A DNA stretch of 64,000 nt from Liopterus haemorrhoidalis (taxonomy: Eukaryota; Arthropoda; Insecta; Coleoptera; Dytiscidae): assembly GCA_963971575.1 (NCBI GenBank), contig OZ020613.1:44816239-44880238 (forward strand), in the 5' to 3' direction. Positions 10,910-23,100 of the stretch are shown here, piece by piece (position 1 is the stretch's first letter; every line of letters begins with the position of its first letter). Position numbers and translations under genes: made by a program. A model generated the notes under the pieces. That model had not been told where the DNA came from. It did not search any database and saw only the letters and a program-made list of their open reading frames with translations.

Positions 10910-11472
10910 CACCTTTCAAAATATTTGACAATTCATAATTGACATTAAATTATATGTCATTTTAGTAACACTAATTGTATAAAACACAACTTGACAAGTA
11001 TTTGAGATATATTTTATGCAACTAGAACAAAAAATATGAATAAGCGAAAACAATTAGATATATATATGAAAAAAAAACATATACATAACGTTTATGGAAA
11101 ACATTTTTGAGAAAAATGAAACAAAATTAAAAAGAAGTGAAAAGGGCTAAATACATGGGAAATTGTGGGGTTGATAATGTACCACCTTTTATTATTTCTT
11201 TGACAGTATTTTGAAGGATGAATACACGGTGTTAATTTGGAATAGAGATTGGGTGCTAATGTACATTTGGCTGGAGGGATGGAAGTCTAAATTTGTTTTC
11301 TTATTATTCCCTCTTCACATGAACGACATGTATAATATTATACCAAGGTTCACATGGTTTCAAAAAAGTTATTTTCAACACAACAGTCACCAAAGTAACC
11401 AGATCTAGTTTCCTATTACAAAATGAGACAGATTATATTATTAACAATGTATGTATGTGATTCGGTATGTAT

Positions 11473-11474
<2 letters not shown>
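10910..11474. other. AT-rich spacer
   Basis: Holds a partial copy of the dispersed repeat at about 11380-11440 and a 65-codon ORF (11211-11408) that I do not recognise and do not trust as a gene. Confidence 0.35.

Positions 11475-11533
<59 letters not shown>
11475..11533. repeat. (TA)n microsatellite
   Basis: An uninterrupted run of about 29 TA dinucleotides. Confidence 0.97.
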
Positions 11534-11536
<3 letters not shown>

Positions 11537-12562
11537 TTCGTATTTAAAGTTTTCGAATGATGGTTAAATAATCCATAATGTTATATGTATAATATTTATA
11601 TAAGAAAACAATATTCAAATAGTCAACTTTATGTTAATATTATTGTGTTTCAGCGAGTACAATATATTTTTTAAATATATAGAGGGTATTTCAGATTTAA
11701 ATGCACTTATTTGAAATATGAATACTAAACCTCAAAATTTGTAAAAAAAATCCTTTGGACATATACCCATAAACGTTCCTTTGGCGAGATATTAAGGTTT
11801 TAATGTTTATGCATATGTACCGCTACAAAATATCCTGAACCGAATGAGAATCTGTCAATTTATATACAATCACGTTTCTTATTCTGCTGTAGATACGTTA
11901 TGCAGAAATTCGCATATAAACAGATAATGAAAAGACACCTATTAAAATAAAAAAATGTGCATTAAACATTTCAAACATTCACTGTTTTCACATTTACTAC
12001 TTTTATGTAAATTCGAAATAATCCATTGCTCTTATATATGTTGTTCATTTTTGTAAGAACAAACTAAGAGGGAATTTTGTTTTCAATAGTTTGCACCTTT
12101 GAAGCTGTATGTCATGTTAGTATTAAAAAATGTCACTTTTTTAAAATGTCGATCCATTTGACATTTGTCATAATGAAAAATTATATCTTAATTATAATGA
12201 TCATAACCTTATCAACCTAAAGTCGGTTTTACAGCGTAAGGAATATTTTTAATTGACATTTAAAGTCAGTAACACACCATAAAAGTAACCAAAATAACCA
12301 GATCTAGTGTTTTCTTACAAAAGTGAACAGCTTATACTATAACGTGTTAGTTATACGAGAAAAATACAACAGGAAACCGTTCAACTCAACTGAACTGGAA
12401 TCCCCGAATTTAATGCACCGCATAACTTAACACCGTATAAACACAACTGAACGGGAACAACCGAATGTAATGCATCGTATACCTTCAAAACCGCATAAAA
12501 ATGATACGCATGAAAAGGGACTATACCAGTATATTGACTAATAATATATAGACCCTACAACT
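11534..12562. other. AT-rich spacer with dispersed-repeat copy
   Basis: Positions 12262-12340 repeat 9836-9915. Around 12340-12500 two ACTGAA/AACGGGAA-type phrases with GAATTTAATGCA and GAATGTAATGCA look like a diverged direct repeat of about 60 bp. No gene is recognised. Confidence 0.4.
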
Positions 12563-12570
12563 CCTAAGAG

Positions 12571-13659
12571 CAATGGCGGCTCGTGATAATATTGAGTGGT
12601 AGGGCCAATATTGGGCAATTCCCCTACTCCCCCCCCCATTTTGCCCCCAAGTTTTGAATCAGCTAGGCTTGCAGTAATTTATTACCTGGTTTATTACGAA
12701 TTAAAAAAACACCGATGTAAAAATTTTATTGCAGACAAATGAGAAGTTATTTAAAATTGAAAAATGCACTAAGTATTTCTCCCTGGTACTTATCTACCTA
12801 AATATGGATACGTAAATTAAATGGAAGTGACTTACCAAAATCTCAGGTAACAGGTTGTCTTGTAAATATAATACAATTTATGATTATATTTAAAGCATAC
12901 CTGTTTTTGTCAACTCTGAGTTCAATTGGGTTCAAATATTTGATTTGCCTATCATAAAAAACTAAAAACATTGTTCATTTATACCTTCGATTTCTTATGC
13001 ATTTTAATTTTTTCCCAGATGTGAACTAAATCCGTATACCGTTCTTTGTCCATGTTAATTCTCCCCCGAATAAAACGCAAGGAAAACAAAAAACAGCTTG
13101 CTTTTCATCGCATCCGCAAATCCAGTTGTTCTTTTAAGTAAATGTTCTATTAAATTTTCTTGTCTGTGTTTTAGAAACAGAGGCAAAAACATTCTGAGTT
13201 TTTGAAATGTCCAAATCGAGTAGCGAGTTTTTTTTTTCGAGTTTTTCCTCGAGCAACAACACACACACACGACACGACACAGTAAATAATACACTATAAT
13301 ACGCGACGTTTCCTATATGCAAACGTAACTCAAACTACAGAGACACAGCTGGCTCCGCTTTAATGTAATTCTAGCGCAAGGGCTGACCATCCGCTCTTTC
13401 TGCCAACACTCCGCGGAGGCCTACAAACTGTCTGAAAACGGAGCCAGTTTTGATTTATCTCGCTTGCCTAAATAAATACAAAGCGTGCTTCGTGGAATCC
13501 AATGCATAGCAACAGCAGCGTTCCTTACTTAAACGAGTGTATGTTTATTTGTAGTTATCAGTATTTTTAAAGAAAATATAAGCTTTTCAATGATTAATTT
13601 GTGATGGTATTGCCATAATTTGCTATGGCTCCTTGGCTCTTCATGAGGAGCCACCACTG
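12571..13659. mobile_element. Non-autonomous hAT element, 1.09 kb
   Basis: Left terminus CAATGGCGGCTCGTG and right terminus (reverse complement) CAGTGGTGGCTCCTC, flanked by CCTAAGAG (12563-12570) and CCTAAAAG (13660-13667), a 7/8-matching 8-bp duplication. The interior contains a poly-C tract at about 12628 and no recognisable transposase. Confidence 0.8.
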
Positions 13660-13689
13660 CCTAAAAGTAGTAAAGGGCTTCAACAAAGC

Positions 13690-13960
13690 AGTATTATTTC
13701 CTATTATTTCAAATATTTCCTCATTATTTCAAAATATTTCGTAATATTTCAAATATTTTCCTAATATTTCAAATATTTTCTAGTATTTCGAATATTTCCT
13801 CATTATTTCAAAATATTTCGTAATATTTCCTCATTATTTCAAATATTTCCTAGTATTTTAGTTATTTCCCTATTATTACAAATATTTCCTCAGTACATAT
13901 TTGAAATACTAAGAAATACTTAAATTACGTACTAAGGAAATATTTGAAATAATTGGGAAT
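13690..13960. repeat. TATTTCAAATATT minisatellite
   Basis: About a dozen imperfect repeats of a roughly 20-bp unit (ATTTCAAATATTTCCTCATT with TAGT/TAAT variants). The orientation flips near 13895, where the words become TATTTGAAATACTAAG. Same sequence family as the 43005-43870 array. Confidence 0.85.
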
Positions 13961-14159
13961 TTCCCCACGACGTGAAATCAAGTTACGTCAGCTTAGTCTG
14001 ATATACATATTATTAGAGTAGTGAGCCCGAATAACTGAGAACACTTTAATCGTCACGGACTAGTATACAGAAAATATATGCTAGTCAAGAGGTCATAGAA
14101 AATTTCTATTGCATATTTAAGATATTCAAGAAAATAAATCAATTCTGCAGCCAATTATG

Positions 14160-14279
14160 TGTGTCGTATCAGGTCTCTGTTGTATCTGCCTCCAACGCAA
14201 GAACCATTTACGACGACTTTTAAACAATTATGAAAATATAAACTATTATTCCAGACTGGTGTTATTATTTCCGGAAATG
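14160..14279 (+). CDS. Gene 2 candidate first exon: 5' UTR ending in a start codon
   Basis: The block TCTCTGTTGTATCTGCCTCC to CCGGAAATG is strongly conserved with 57822-57941 upstream of gene 3. It ends in ATG directly against a splice donor (ATG|GTAAGA; in gene 3 ATG|GTATGA). The next exon (29448) starts in phase 0, so the ATG joins it as M-V-S-T-V-L-Y-Y. Only the last three bases would be coding; the rest is 5' UTR with stop codons in the ATG frame. The transcription start is not determined; homology with gene 3 begins near 14033. Alternative: an unseen upstream exon supplies the first half of a ZAD. Confidence 0.4.
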
Positions 14280-14403
14280 GTAAGAACATATTTATTTTAA
14301 TATTCATGATGTACTTAAAATTAACAAGTATTACTCATCCTAATTTCTAGTTATTTATGTTAGTTATGTACAAATTATTTTACGGAATATCATAAAACTG
14401 GAT

Positions 14404-14630
14404 GCGTGTGAAGTTATCCATGGATTTGCCAGCCACTAATCAGCACGGCACGGTATATTACAGCGGACCAAATCAAGTACCGCAGTTGGATAAACTGCTT
14501 GCTTTTTACAGATAATGTCAAGTTACTCTTAAAAATGCAACATAATTAAACATAATTAATATTATTTTTAATAAACGAATCTGTTTTACCATAATAAATA
14601 TTTAAAAATATATATTTTTTTTAATTCAAT
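14404..14630 (+). repeat. Left terminal inverted repeat of the foldback element
   Basis: Matches the reverse complement of 24860-25093. Shared landmarks are AGTTA(T/G)CCATGGAT, CAGCCACTAATCAGCACGGC, CAGCGGACCAAATCAAGTAC and AAACGAATCTGTTTTACC. The outer ~20 bases are more diverged than the rest (TGTGAAGTT against TGTCAAGTT). Confidence 0.9.
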
Positions 14631-17600
14631 ACCACTGGCCAGCAACACGTTTTTGGAAATATTACGGGAAATATAAAATGTGTCACCTTGAATTCTTTAC
14701 CAATTATGTAGATATAGAATAGAAATCGAACAAAAGTAAAATGAAAAATTTCCCGATATTCAGAGGCGTGCAATTAATTTTTTTTTTCTCAAAACCACTG
14801 GCCAGCTACACGTTTTTGGAAATATTACGGGAAATATAAAATGTGTCACCTTGAATTTTTTACCAATTATGTAGATACAGAATAGAAAACGAACAAAAGT
14901 CGAATGATAAATTTCCCGATATTCAGAGGCGCGCAATTAATTTTTTTCTCTCAAAACCACTGGCCAGCAACACGTTTTTGGAAATATTACGGGAAATATA
15001 AAATGTGTCACCTTGAATTCTTTACCAAATATGTAGATACAGAATAGAAATCGAACAAAAGTAAAATGAAAAATTTCCCGATATTCAGAGGCGCGCAATT
15101 AATTTTTTTCTTTCAAAACCACTGGCCAGCAACACGTTTTTGGAAATATTACGGGAAATATAAAATGTGTCACCTTGAATTCTTTACCAATTATGTAGAT
15201 ACAAAATAGAAAACGAACAAAAGTCGAATGAAAAATTTCCCGATATTCAGAGGCGCGCAATTAATTTTTTTCTCTCAAAACCACTGGCCAGCAACACGTT
15301 TTTGGAAATATTACGGGAAATATAAAATGTGTCACCTTGAATTCATTATCAATTATGTAGATATAGAATAGAAATCGAACAAAAGTAATGTGAAAAATTT
15401 CCCGATATTCAGAGGCGTGCAATTATTTTTTTTCTCTCAAAACCACTGGCCAGCAACACGTTTTTGGAAATATTACGGGAAATATAAAATGTGTCACCTT
15501 GAATTCTTTACCAATTATGTAGATACAGAATAGAAATCGAACAAAAGTAAAATGAAAAATTTCCCGATATTCAGAGGCGCGCAATTAATTTTTTTCTTTC
15601 AAAACCACTGGCCAGCAACACGTTTCTGGAAATATTACGGGAAATATAAAATGTGTCACCTTGAATTCTTTACCAATTATGTAGATACAGAATAGAAAAC
15701 GAACAAAAGTCGAATGAAAAATTTCCCGATATTCAGAGGCGCGCAATTAATTTTTTTTCTCAAAACCACTGGCCAGCAACACGTTTTTGGAAATATTACG
15801 GGAAATATAAAATGTGTCACCTTGAATTCTTTACCAATTATGTAGATATAGAATAGAAATCGAACAAATGTAAAATGAAAAATTTCCCGATATTCAGAGG
15901 CGCGCAATTAATGTTTTTCTCTCAAAACCACTGGCCAGCAACACGTTTTTGGAAATATTACGGGAAATATAAAATGTGTCACCTTGAATTCTTTACCAAT
16001 TATGTAGATACAGAATAGAAATCGAACAAAAGTCGAATGAAAAATTTCCCGATATTCAGAGGCGCGCAATTAATTTTTTTCTCTCAAAACCACTGGCCAG
16101 CAACACGTTTTTGGAAATATTACGGGAAATATAAAATGTGTCACCTTGAATTCTTTACCAATTATGTAGATACAGAATAGAAATCAAACAATAGTAAAAT
16201 GAAAAATTTCCCGATATTCAGAGGCGCGCAATTAATTTTTTTCTTTCAAAACCACTGGCCAGCAACTCGTTTTTGGAAATATTACGGGAAATATAAAATG
16301 TGTCACCTTGAATTCTTTACCAGTTATGTAGATACAGAATAGAAATCGAACAAAAGTAAAATGAAAAATTTCCCGATATTCAGAGGCGTGCAATTAATTT
16401 TTTTTTCTCAAAACCACTGGCCAGCAACACGTTTTTGGAAATATTACGGGAAATATAAAATGTGTCACCTTGAATTCTTTACCAATTATGTAGATACAGA
16501 ATAGAAAACGAACAAAAGTCAAATGAAAAATTTCCCGATATTCAGAGGCGCGCAATTAATTTTTTTCTTTCAAAACCACTGGCCAGCAACACGTTTTTGG
16601 AAATATTACGGGAAATATAAAATGTGTCACCTTGAATTCTTTACCAATTATGTAGATACAGAATAGAAAACGAACAAAAGTCGAATGATAAATTTCCCGA
16701 TATTCAGAGGCGCGCAATTAATTTTTTTCTCTCAAAACCACTGGCCAGCAACACGTGTTTGGAAATATTACGGGAAATATAAAATGTGTCACCTTGAATT
16801 TTTTATCAATTATGTAGATACAGAATAGAAAACGAACAAAAGTCGAATGAAAAATTTCCCGATATTAAGAGGCGTGCAATTATTTTTTTTCTTTCAAAAC
16901 CATTGGCCAGCAACACGTTTTTGGAAATATTACGGGAAATATAAAATGTGTCACCTTGAATTCTTTACCAATTATGTAGATACAGAATAGAAAACGAACA
17001 AAAGTCAAATGAAAAATTTCCCGATATTCAGAGGCGCGCAATTAATTTTTTTCTTTCAAAACCACTGGCCAGCAACACGTTTTTGGAAATATTACGGGAA
17101 ATATAAAATGTGTCACCTTGAATTCATTATCAATTATGTAGATATAGAATAGAAATCGAACAAAAGTAAAATGAAAAATTTCCCGATATTCAGAGGCGCG
17201 CAATTATTTTTTTTCTTTCAAAACCACTGGCCAGCAACACGTTTTTGGAAATATTACGGGAAATATAAAATGTGTCACCTTGAATTCTTTACCAATTATG
17301 TAGATACAGAATAGAAAACGAACAAAAGTCGAATGAAAAATTTCCCGATATTCAGAGGCGCGCAATTAATTTTTTCTCTCAAAACCACTGGCCAGCAACA
17401 CGTTTTTGGAAATATTACGGGAAATATAAAATGTGTCACCTTGAATTCTTTACCAATTATGTAGATATAGAATAGAAATCGAACAAATGTAAAATGAAAA
17501 ATTTCCCGATATTCAGAGGCGCGCAATTAATTTTTTTCTCTCAAAACCACTGGCCAGCAACACGTTTTTGGAAATATTACGGGAAATATAAAATGTGTCA

Positions 17601-19490
17601 CCTTGAATTCTTTACCAGTTATGTAGATACAGAATAGAAATCGAACAAAAGTAAAATGAAAAATTTCCCGATATTCAGAGGCGTGCAATTAATTTTTTTT
17701 TCTCAAAACCACTGGCCAGCAACACGTTTTTGGAAATATTACGGGAAATATAAAATGTGTCACCTTGAATTCTTTACCAATTATGTAGATACAGAATAGA
17801 AAACGAACAAAAGTCAAATGAAAAATTTCCCGATATTCAGAGGCGCGCAATTAATTTTTTTCTTTCAAAACCACTGGCCAGCAACACGTTTTTGGAAATA
17901 TTACGGGAAATATAAAATGTGTCACCTTGAATTCTTTACCAATTATGTAGATACAGAATAGAAAACGAACAAAAGTCGAATGATAAATTTCCCGATATTC
18001 AGAGGCGCGCAATTAATTTTTTTCTCTCAAAACCACTGGCCAGCAACACGTTTTTGCAAATATTACGGGAAATATAAAATGTGTCACCTTGAATTCTTTA
18101 CCAATTATGAAGATAAAGAATAGAAAACGAACAAAAGTCTAATGAAAAATTTCCCGATATTCAGAGGCGCGCAATTAATTTTTTTCTCTCAAAACCACTG
18201 GCCAGCAACACGTTTTTGGAAATTTTACGGGAAATATAAAATGTGTCACCTTGAATTCTTTACCAATTATGTAGATACAGAATAGAAAACGAACAAAAGT
18301 CAAATGAAAAATTTCCCGATATTCAGAGGCGCGCAATTAATTTTTTTCTCTCAAAACCACTGGCCAGCAACACGTTTTTGCAAATATTACGGGAAATATA
18401 AAATGTGTCACCTTGAATTCTTTACCAATTATGAAGATAAAGAATAGAAAACGAACAAAAGTCTAATGAAAAATTTCCCGATATTCAGAGGCGCGCAATT
18501 AATTTTTTTCGCTCAAAACCACTGGCCAGCAACACGTTTTTCGAAATATTACGGGAAATATAAAATGTGTCACCTTGAATTCTTTACCAATTATGTAGAT
18601 ACAGAATAGAAATCGAACAAAAGTAAAATGAAAAATTTCCCGATATTCAGAGGCGTGCAATTAATTTTTTTTTCTCAAAACCACTGGCCAGCAACACGTT
18701 TTTGGAAATATTACGGGAAATATAAAATGTGTCACCTTGAATTCTTTACCAATTATGTAGATACAGAATAGAAATCGAACAAAAGTAAAATGAAAAATTT
18801 CCCGATGTTCAGAGGCGCGCAATTAATTTTTTTCTTTCAAAACCACTGGCCAGCAACACGTGTTTGGAAATATTACGGGAAATATAAAATGTGTCACCTT
18901 GAATTTTTTATCAATTATGTAGATACAGAATAGAAAACGAACAAAAGTCGAATGAAAAATTTCCCGATATTAAGAGGCGCGCAATTATTTTTTTTCTTTC
19001 AAAACCACTGGCCAGCAACACGTTTTTGGAAATATTACGGGAAATATAAATGTGTCACCTTGAATTCATTACCAATTATGTAGATATAGAATAGAAATCG
19101 AACAAAAGTCGAATGAAAAATTTCCCGATATTCAGAGGCGCGCAATTAATTTTTTTCTCTCAAAACCACTGGCCAGCAACACGTTTTTGGAAATTTTACG
19201 GGAAATATAAAATGTGTCACCTTGAATTCTTTACCAATTATGTAGATACAGCATAGAAAACTAACAAAAGTTAAATGAAAAATTTGCCGATAGTCAGAGG
19301 CGTGCAATTAATATTTTTCTTTCAAAACCATTGGCCACCAACACGTTTTTGGCAATATTAGGGGAAATATAAAATGTGTCACCTTGAATTCTTTACCAAT
19401 TATGTAGATACAGCATAAAAATCGAACAAAAGTTAAATGAAAAATTTCCCGATCGTCAGAGGCGTGCAAATAAATTTCTCCCTCAAAACC
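14631..19490 (+). repeat. Left satellite arm: about 30 tandem copies of a 162-bp unit
   Basis: Successive CCACTGGCCAGCAACACG landmarks start at 14632, 14795, 14957 and 15119, so the period is 162-163 bp. Each unit contains GGAAATATTACGGG, AAATGTGTCACCTTGAATTC and TTTCCCGATATTCAGAGGCG. Variants recur at multiples of the unit: CGAACAAATGT at about 15861 and 17481 (10 units), ATTAAGAGGCG at 16865 and 18969 (13 units), ATGAAGATAAAG at about 18110 and 18434 (2 units). This indicates segmental duplication inside the array. The last two or three units (19240-19490) are the most diverged. Confidence 0.95.
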
Positions 19491-20170
19491 AAGTTCTTTC
19501 CGAAATGGATCGTGTAACCTCGGTTTTTATCGATGAAGACAGTCGACGAAGCCATTTCAACAATTCTTTCGTAAATAGTACTTATCCGTGCCGAGCCGAG
19601 CCGTTGTTACTACATATTTACCATATTTAACCTGATTTAAACTAAACGATATAACTAGGGTGACCAGATTTCAGTGAAGGAAAACCGGGACACAGGAAAC
19701 AAAAGAAGGTCCTCACCTCCCAAATCCGAAGTGAAGAGCAAAAAAAACAAAAGGTCCTCACCTCTCAGATTCAAAGTGAAAAGCAAAAAGATTCAAAAAC
19801 CGGGACAATCCAGCGTCCCGAGAACAGTTTTCGGGACACCGGGACAATCCCGGAAAACCGGGACGGATGGTCACCCTAGATATAACTGACATTTACGTGC
19901 CTGTAGTAACTATCCTTGCCTATTTTATGTCGGGTCATATTTTTAACATTTGACTTATTATCAGTAAATGAAATGTAACCACGACCCGGAAAATAGGCAC
20001 GGATAGGTACTACAGGCATGAAAATCGGTTAGTATGGTAGATATGTAGTAACAACGGCTCGGCACGGATAAGTACTATAAACGAAAGAATTGTTGAAATG
20101 GCTTCGTCGACTGTCTTCATCGATAAAAACCGAAGATAGACGAATCATTGCGAAAAAACATGGTTATAAG
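19491..20170. repeat. Palindromic core of the foldback element
   Basis: 19500-19625 (CGGTTTTTATCGATGAAGAC, GAAGCCATTTCAACAATTC, GTGCCGAGCCG) is the inverse of 20040-20150. An inner stem (GCCTGTAGTA, CTATCC, TGCCTATTTT) at about 19899-19935 pairs with about 19980-20025. The apex loop is about 30-40 nt around 19940-19980. The left side is interrupted by a hAT MITE. No ORF of note. Confidence 0.85.
19656..19878. mobile_element. hAT MITE inside the foldback core, 223 bp
   Basis: Ends TAGGGTGACC and GGTCACCCTA with a perfect 8-bp duplication GATATAAC (19648-19655 and 19879-19886). The interior carries two or three copies of a module reading AAGGTCCTCACCTCCCAAAT then GAAGTGAAGAGCAAAAA, also found inside the hATs at 39803 and 56084. 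It is present only on the left side of the palindrome, so it inserted after the palindrome formed. Confidence 0.9.
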
Positions 20171-23100
20171 GGAAAAATTAATTGCGCGTCTCTGAATATC
20201 GGGAAATTTTTCATTCAACTTTTGTTCGATTTCTATGCTGTTTCTTCATAATTGGTAAAGATTTCAAGGTGACACATTTTATATTTCCCGTAATATTTCC
20301 AAAAACGTGTTGCTGGCCAGTGGTTTTGAGAAAAAAAAATTAATTGCACGCCTCTGAATATCGGGAAATTTTTCATTCGACTTTTGTTCGTTTTCTATTC
20401 TGTATCTACATAATTGGTAAAGAATTCAAGGTGACACATTTTATATTTCCCGTAATATTTGCAAAAACGTGTTGCTGGCCAGTGGTTTTGAGCGAAAAAA
20501 ATTAATTGCGCGCCTCTGAATATCGGGAAATTTTTCATTAGACTTTTGTTCGTTTTCTATTCTGTATCTTCATAATTGGTAAAGAATTCAAGGTGACACA
20601 TTTTATATTTCCCGTAATATTTGCAAAAACGTGTTGCTGGCCAGTGGTTTTGAAAGAAAAAAAATAATTGCGCGCCTCTGAATATCGGGAAATTTTTCAT
20701 TCGACTTTTGTTCGTTTTCTATTCTGTATCTACATAATTGGTAAAGAATTCAAGGTGACACATTTTATATTTCCCGTAATATTTCCAAAAACGTGTTGCT
20801 GGCCAGTGGTTTTGAGAGAAAAAAATTAATTGCGCGCCTCTGAATATCGGGAAATTTTTCATTCGACTTTTGTTCGTTTTCTATTATTTATCTACATAAT
20901 TGGTAATAAATTCAAGGTGACACATTTTATATTTCCCGTAATATTTGCAAAAACGTGTTGCTGGCCAGTGGTTTTGAGAGAAAAAAATTAATTGCGCGCC
21001 TCTGAATATCGGGAAATTTTTCATTCGACTTTTGTTCGTTTTCTATTCTGTATCTACATAATTGGTAAAGAATTCAAGGTGACACATTTTATATTTCCCG
21101 TAATATTTCCAAAAACGTGTTGCTGGCCAGTGGTTTTGAGCGAAAAAAATTAATTGCGCGCCTCTGAATATCGGGAAATTTTTCATTAGACTTTTGTTCG
21201 ATTTCTATTCTGTATCTACATAATTGGTAAAGAATTCAAGGTGACACATTTTATATTTCCCGTAATATTTCGAAAAACGTGTTGCTGACCAGTGGTTTTG
21301 AGTGAAAAAAATTAATTGCGCGCCTCTGAATATCGGGACATTTTTCATTTTACTTTTGTTCGATTTCTATTCTGTATCTACATAATTGGTAAAGAATTCA
21401 AGGTGACACATTTTATATTTCCCGTAATATTTCGAAAAACGTGTTGCTGGCCAGTGGTTTTGAGAGAAAAAAATTAATTGCGCGCCTCTGAATATCGGGA
21501 AATTTTTCATTCGACTTTTGTTCGTTTTCTTTTCTGTATCTACATAATTGGTAAAGAATTCAAGGTGACACATTTTATATTTCCCGTAATATTTCCAAAA
21601 ACGTGTCGCTGGCCAGTGGTTTTGAAAGAAAAAAATTAATTGCGCGCCTCTGAATATCGGGAAATTTTTCATTCGACTTTTGTTCGTTTTATATTCTGTA
21701 TCTACATAATTGGTAATAAATTCAAGGTGACACATTTTATATTTCCCGTAATATTTGCAAAAACGTGTTGCTGGCCAGTGGTTTTGAGCGAAAAAAATTA
21801 ATTGCGCGCCTCTGAATATCGGGAAATTTTTCATTGGACTTTTGTTCGTTTTCTATTCTGTATCTTCATAATTGGTAAAGAATTCAAGGTGACACATTTT
21901 ATATTTCCCGTAATATTTGCAAAAACGTGTTGCTGGCCAGTGGTTTTGAGAGAAAAAAATTAATTGCGCGCCTCTGAATATCGGGAAATTTTTCATTCGA
22001 CTTTTGTTCGTTTTCTATTATTTATCTACATAATTCGTAATAAATTCAAGGTGACACATTTTATATTTCCCGTAATATTTGCAAAAACGTGTTGCTGGCC
22101 AGTGGTTTTGAGCGAAAAAAATTAATTGCGCGCCTCTGAATATCGGGAAATTTTTCATTGGACTTTTGTTCGTTTTCTATTCTGTATCTTCATAATTGGT
22201 AAAGAATTCAAGGTGACACATTTTATATTTCCCGTAATATTTGCAAAAACGTGTTGCTGGCCAGTGGTTTTGAGCGAAAAAAATTAATTGCGCGCCTCTG
22301 AATATCGGGAAATTTTTCATTGGACTTTTGTTCGTTTTCTATTCTGTATCTACATAATTGGTAAAGAATTCAAGGTGACACATTTTATATTTCCCGTAAT
22401 ATTTGCAAAAACGTGTTGCTGGCCAGTGGTTTTGAGCGAAAAAAATTAATTGCGCGCCTCTGAATATCGGGAAATTTTTCATTAGACTTTTGTTCGTTTT
22501 CTATTCTGTATCTACATAATTGGTAAAGAATTCAAGGTGACACATTTTATATTTCACGTAATATTTGCAAAAACGTGTTGCTGGCCAGTGGTTTTGAGCG
22601 AAAAAAATTAATTGCGCGCCTCTGAATATCGGAAAATTTTTCATTAGACTTTTGTTCGTTTTCTATTCTGTATCTTCATAATTGGTAAAGAATTCAAGGT
22701 GACACATTTTATATTTCCCGTAATATTTGCAAAAACGTGTTGCTGGCCAGTGGTTTTGAGAGAAAAAAATTAATTGCGCGCCTCTGAATATCGGGAAATT
22801 TTTCATTCGACTTTTGTTCGTTTTCTATTATTTATCTACATAATTTGTAATAAATTCAAGGTGACACATTTTATATTTCCCGTAATATTTGCAAAAACGT
22901 GTTGCTGGCCAGTGGTTTTGAGAGAAAAAAATTAATTGCGCGCCTCTGAATATCGGGAAATTTTTCATTAGACTTTTGTTCGATTTCTATTCTGTATCTA
23001 CATAATTGGTAAAGAATTCAAGGTGACACATTTTATATTTCCCGTAATATTTCCAAAAACGTGTTGCTGGCCAGTGGTTTTGAAAGAAAAAAAATAATTG

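Noticed and set aside
10577..10938. Ala/Gly/Pro-rich repetitive ORFs on both strands
   Set aside because: Created by the 24-bp tandem repeat inside a non-coding transposon copy.
13055..13322. Minus-strand ORFs of 62-79 codons within the hAT at 12571-13659
   Set aside because: No motif and no family resemblance; they fall inside a non-autonomous transposon.
14404..14630. Helitron with satellite arrays
   Set aside because: Helitrons lack TIRs and do not duplicate their target; both are clearly present here.
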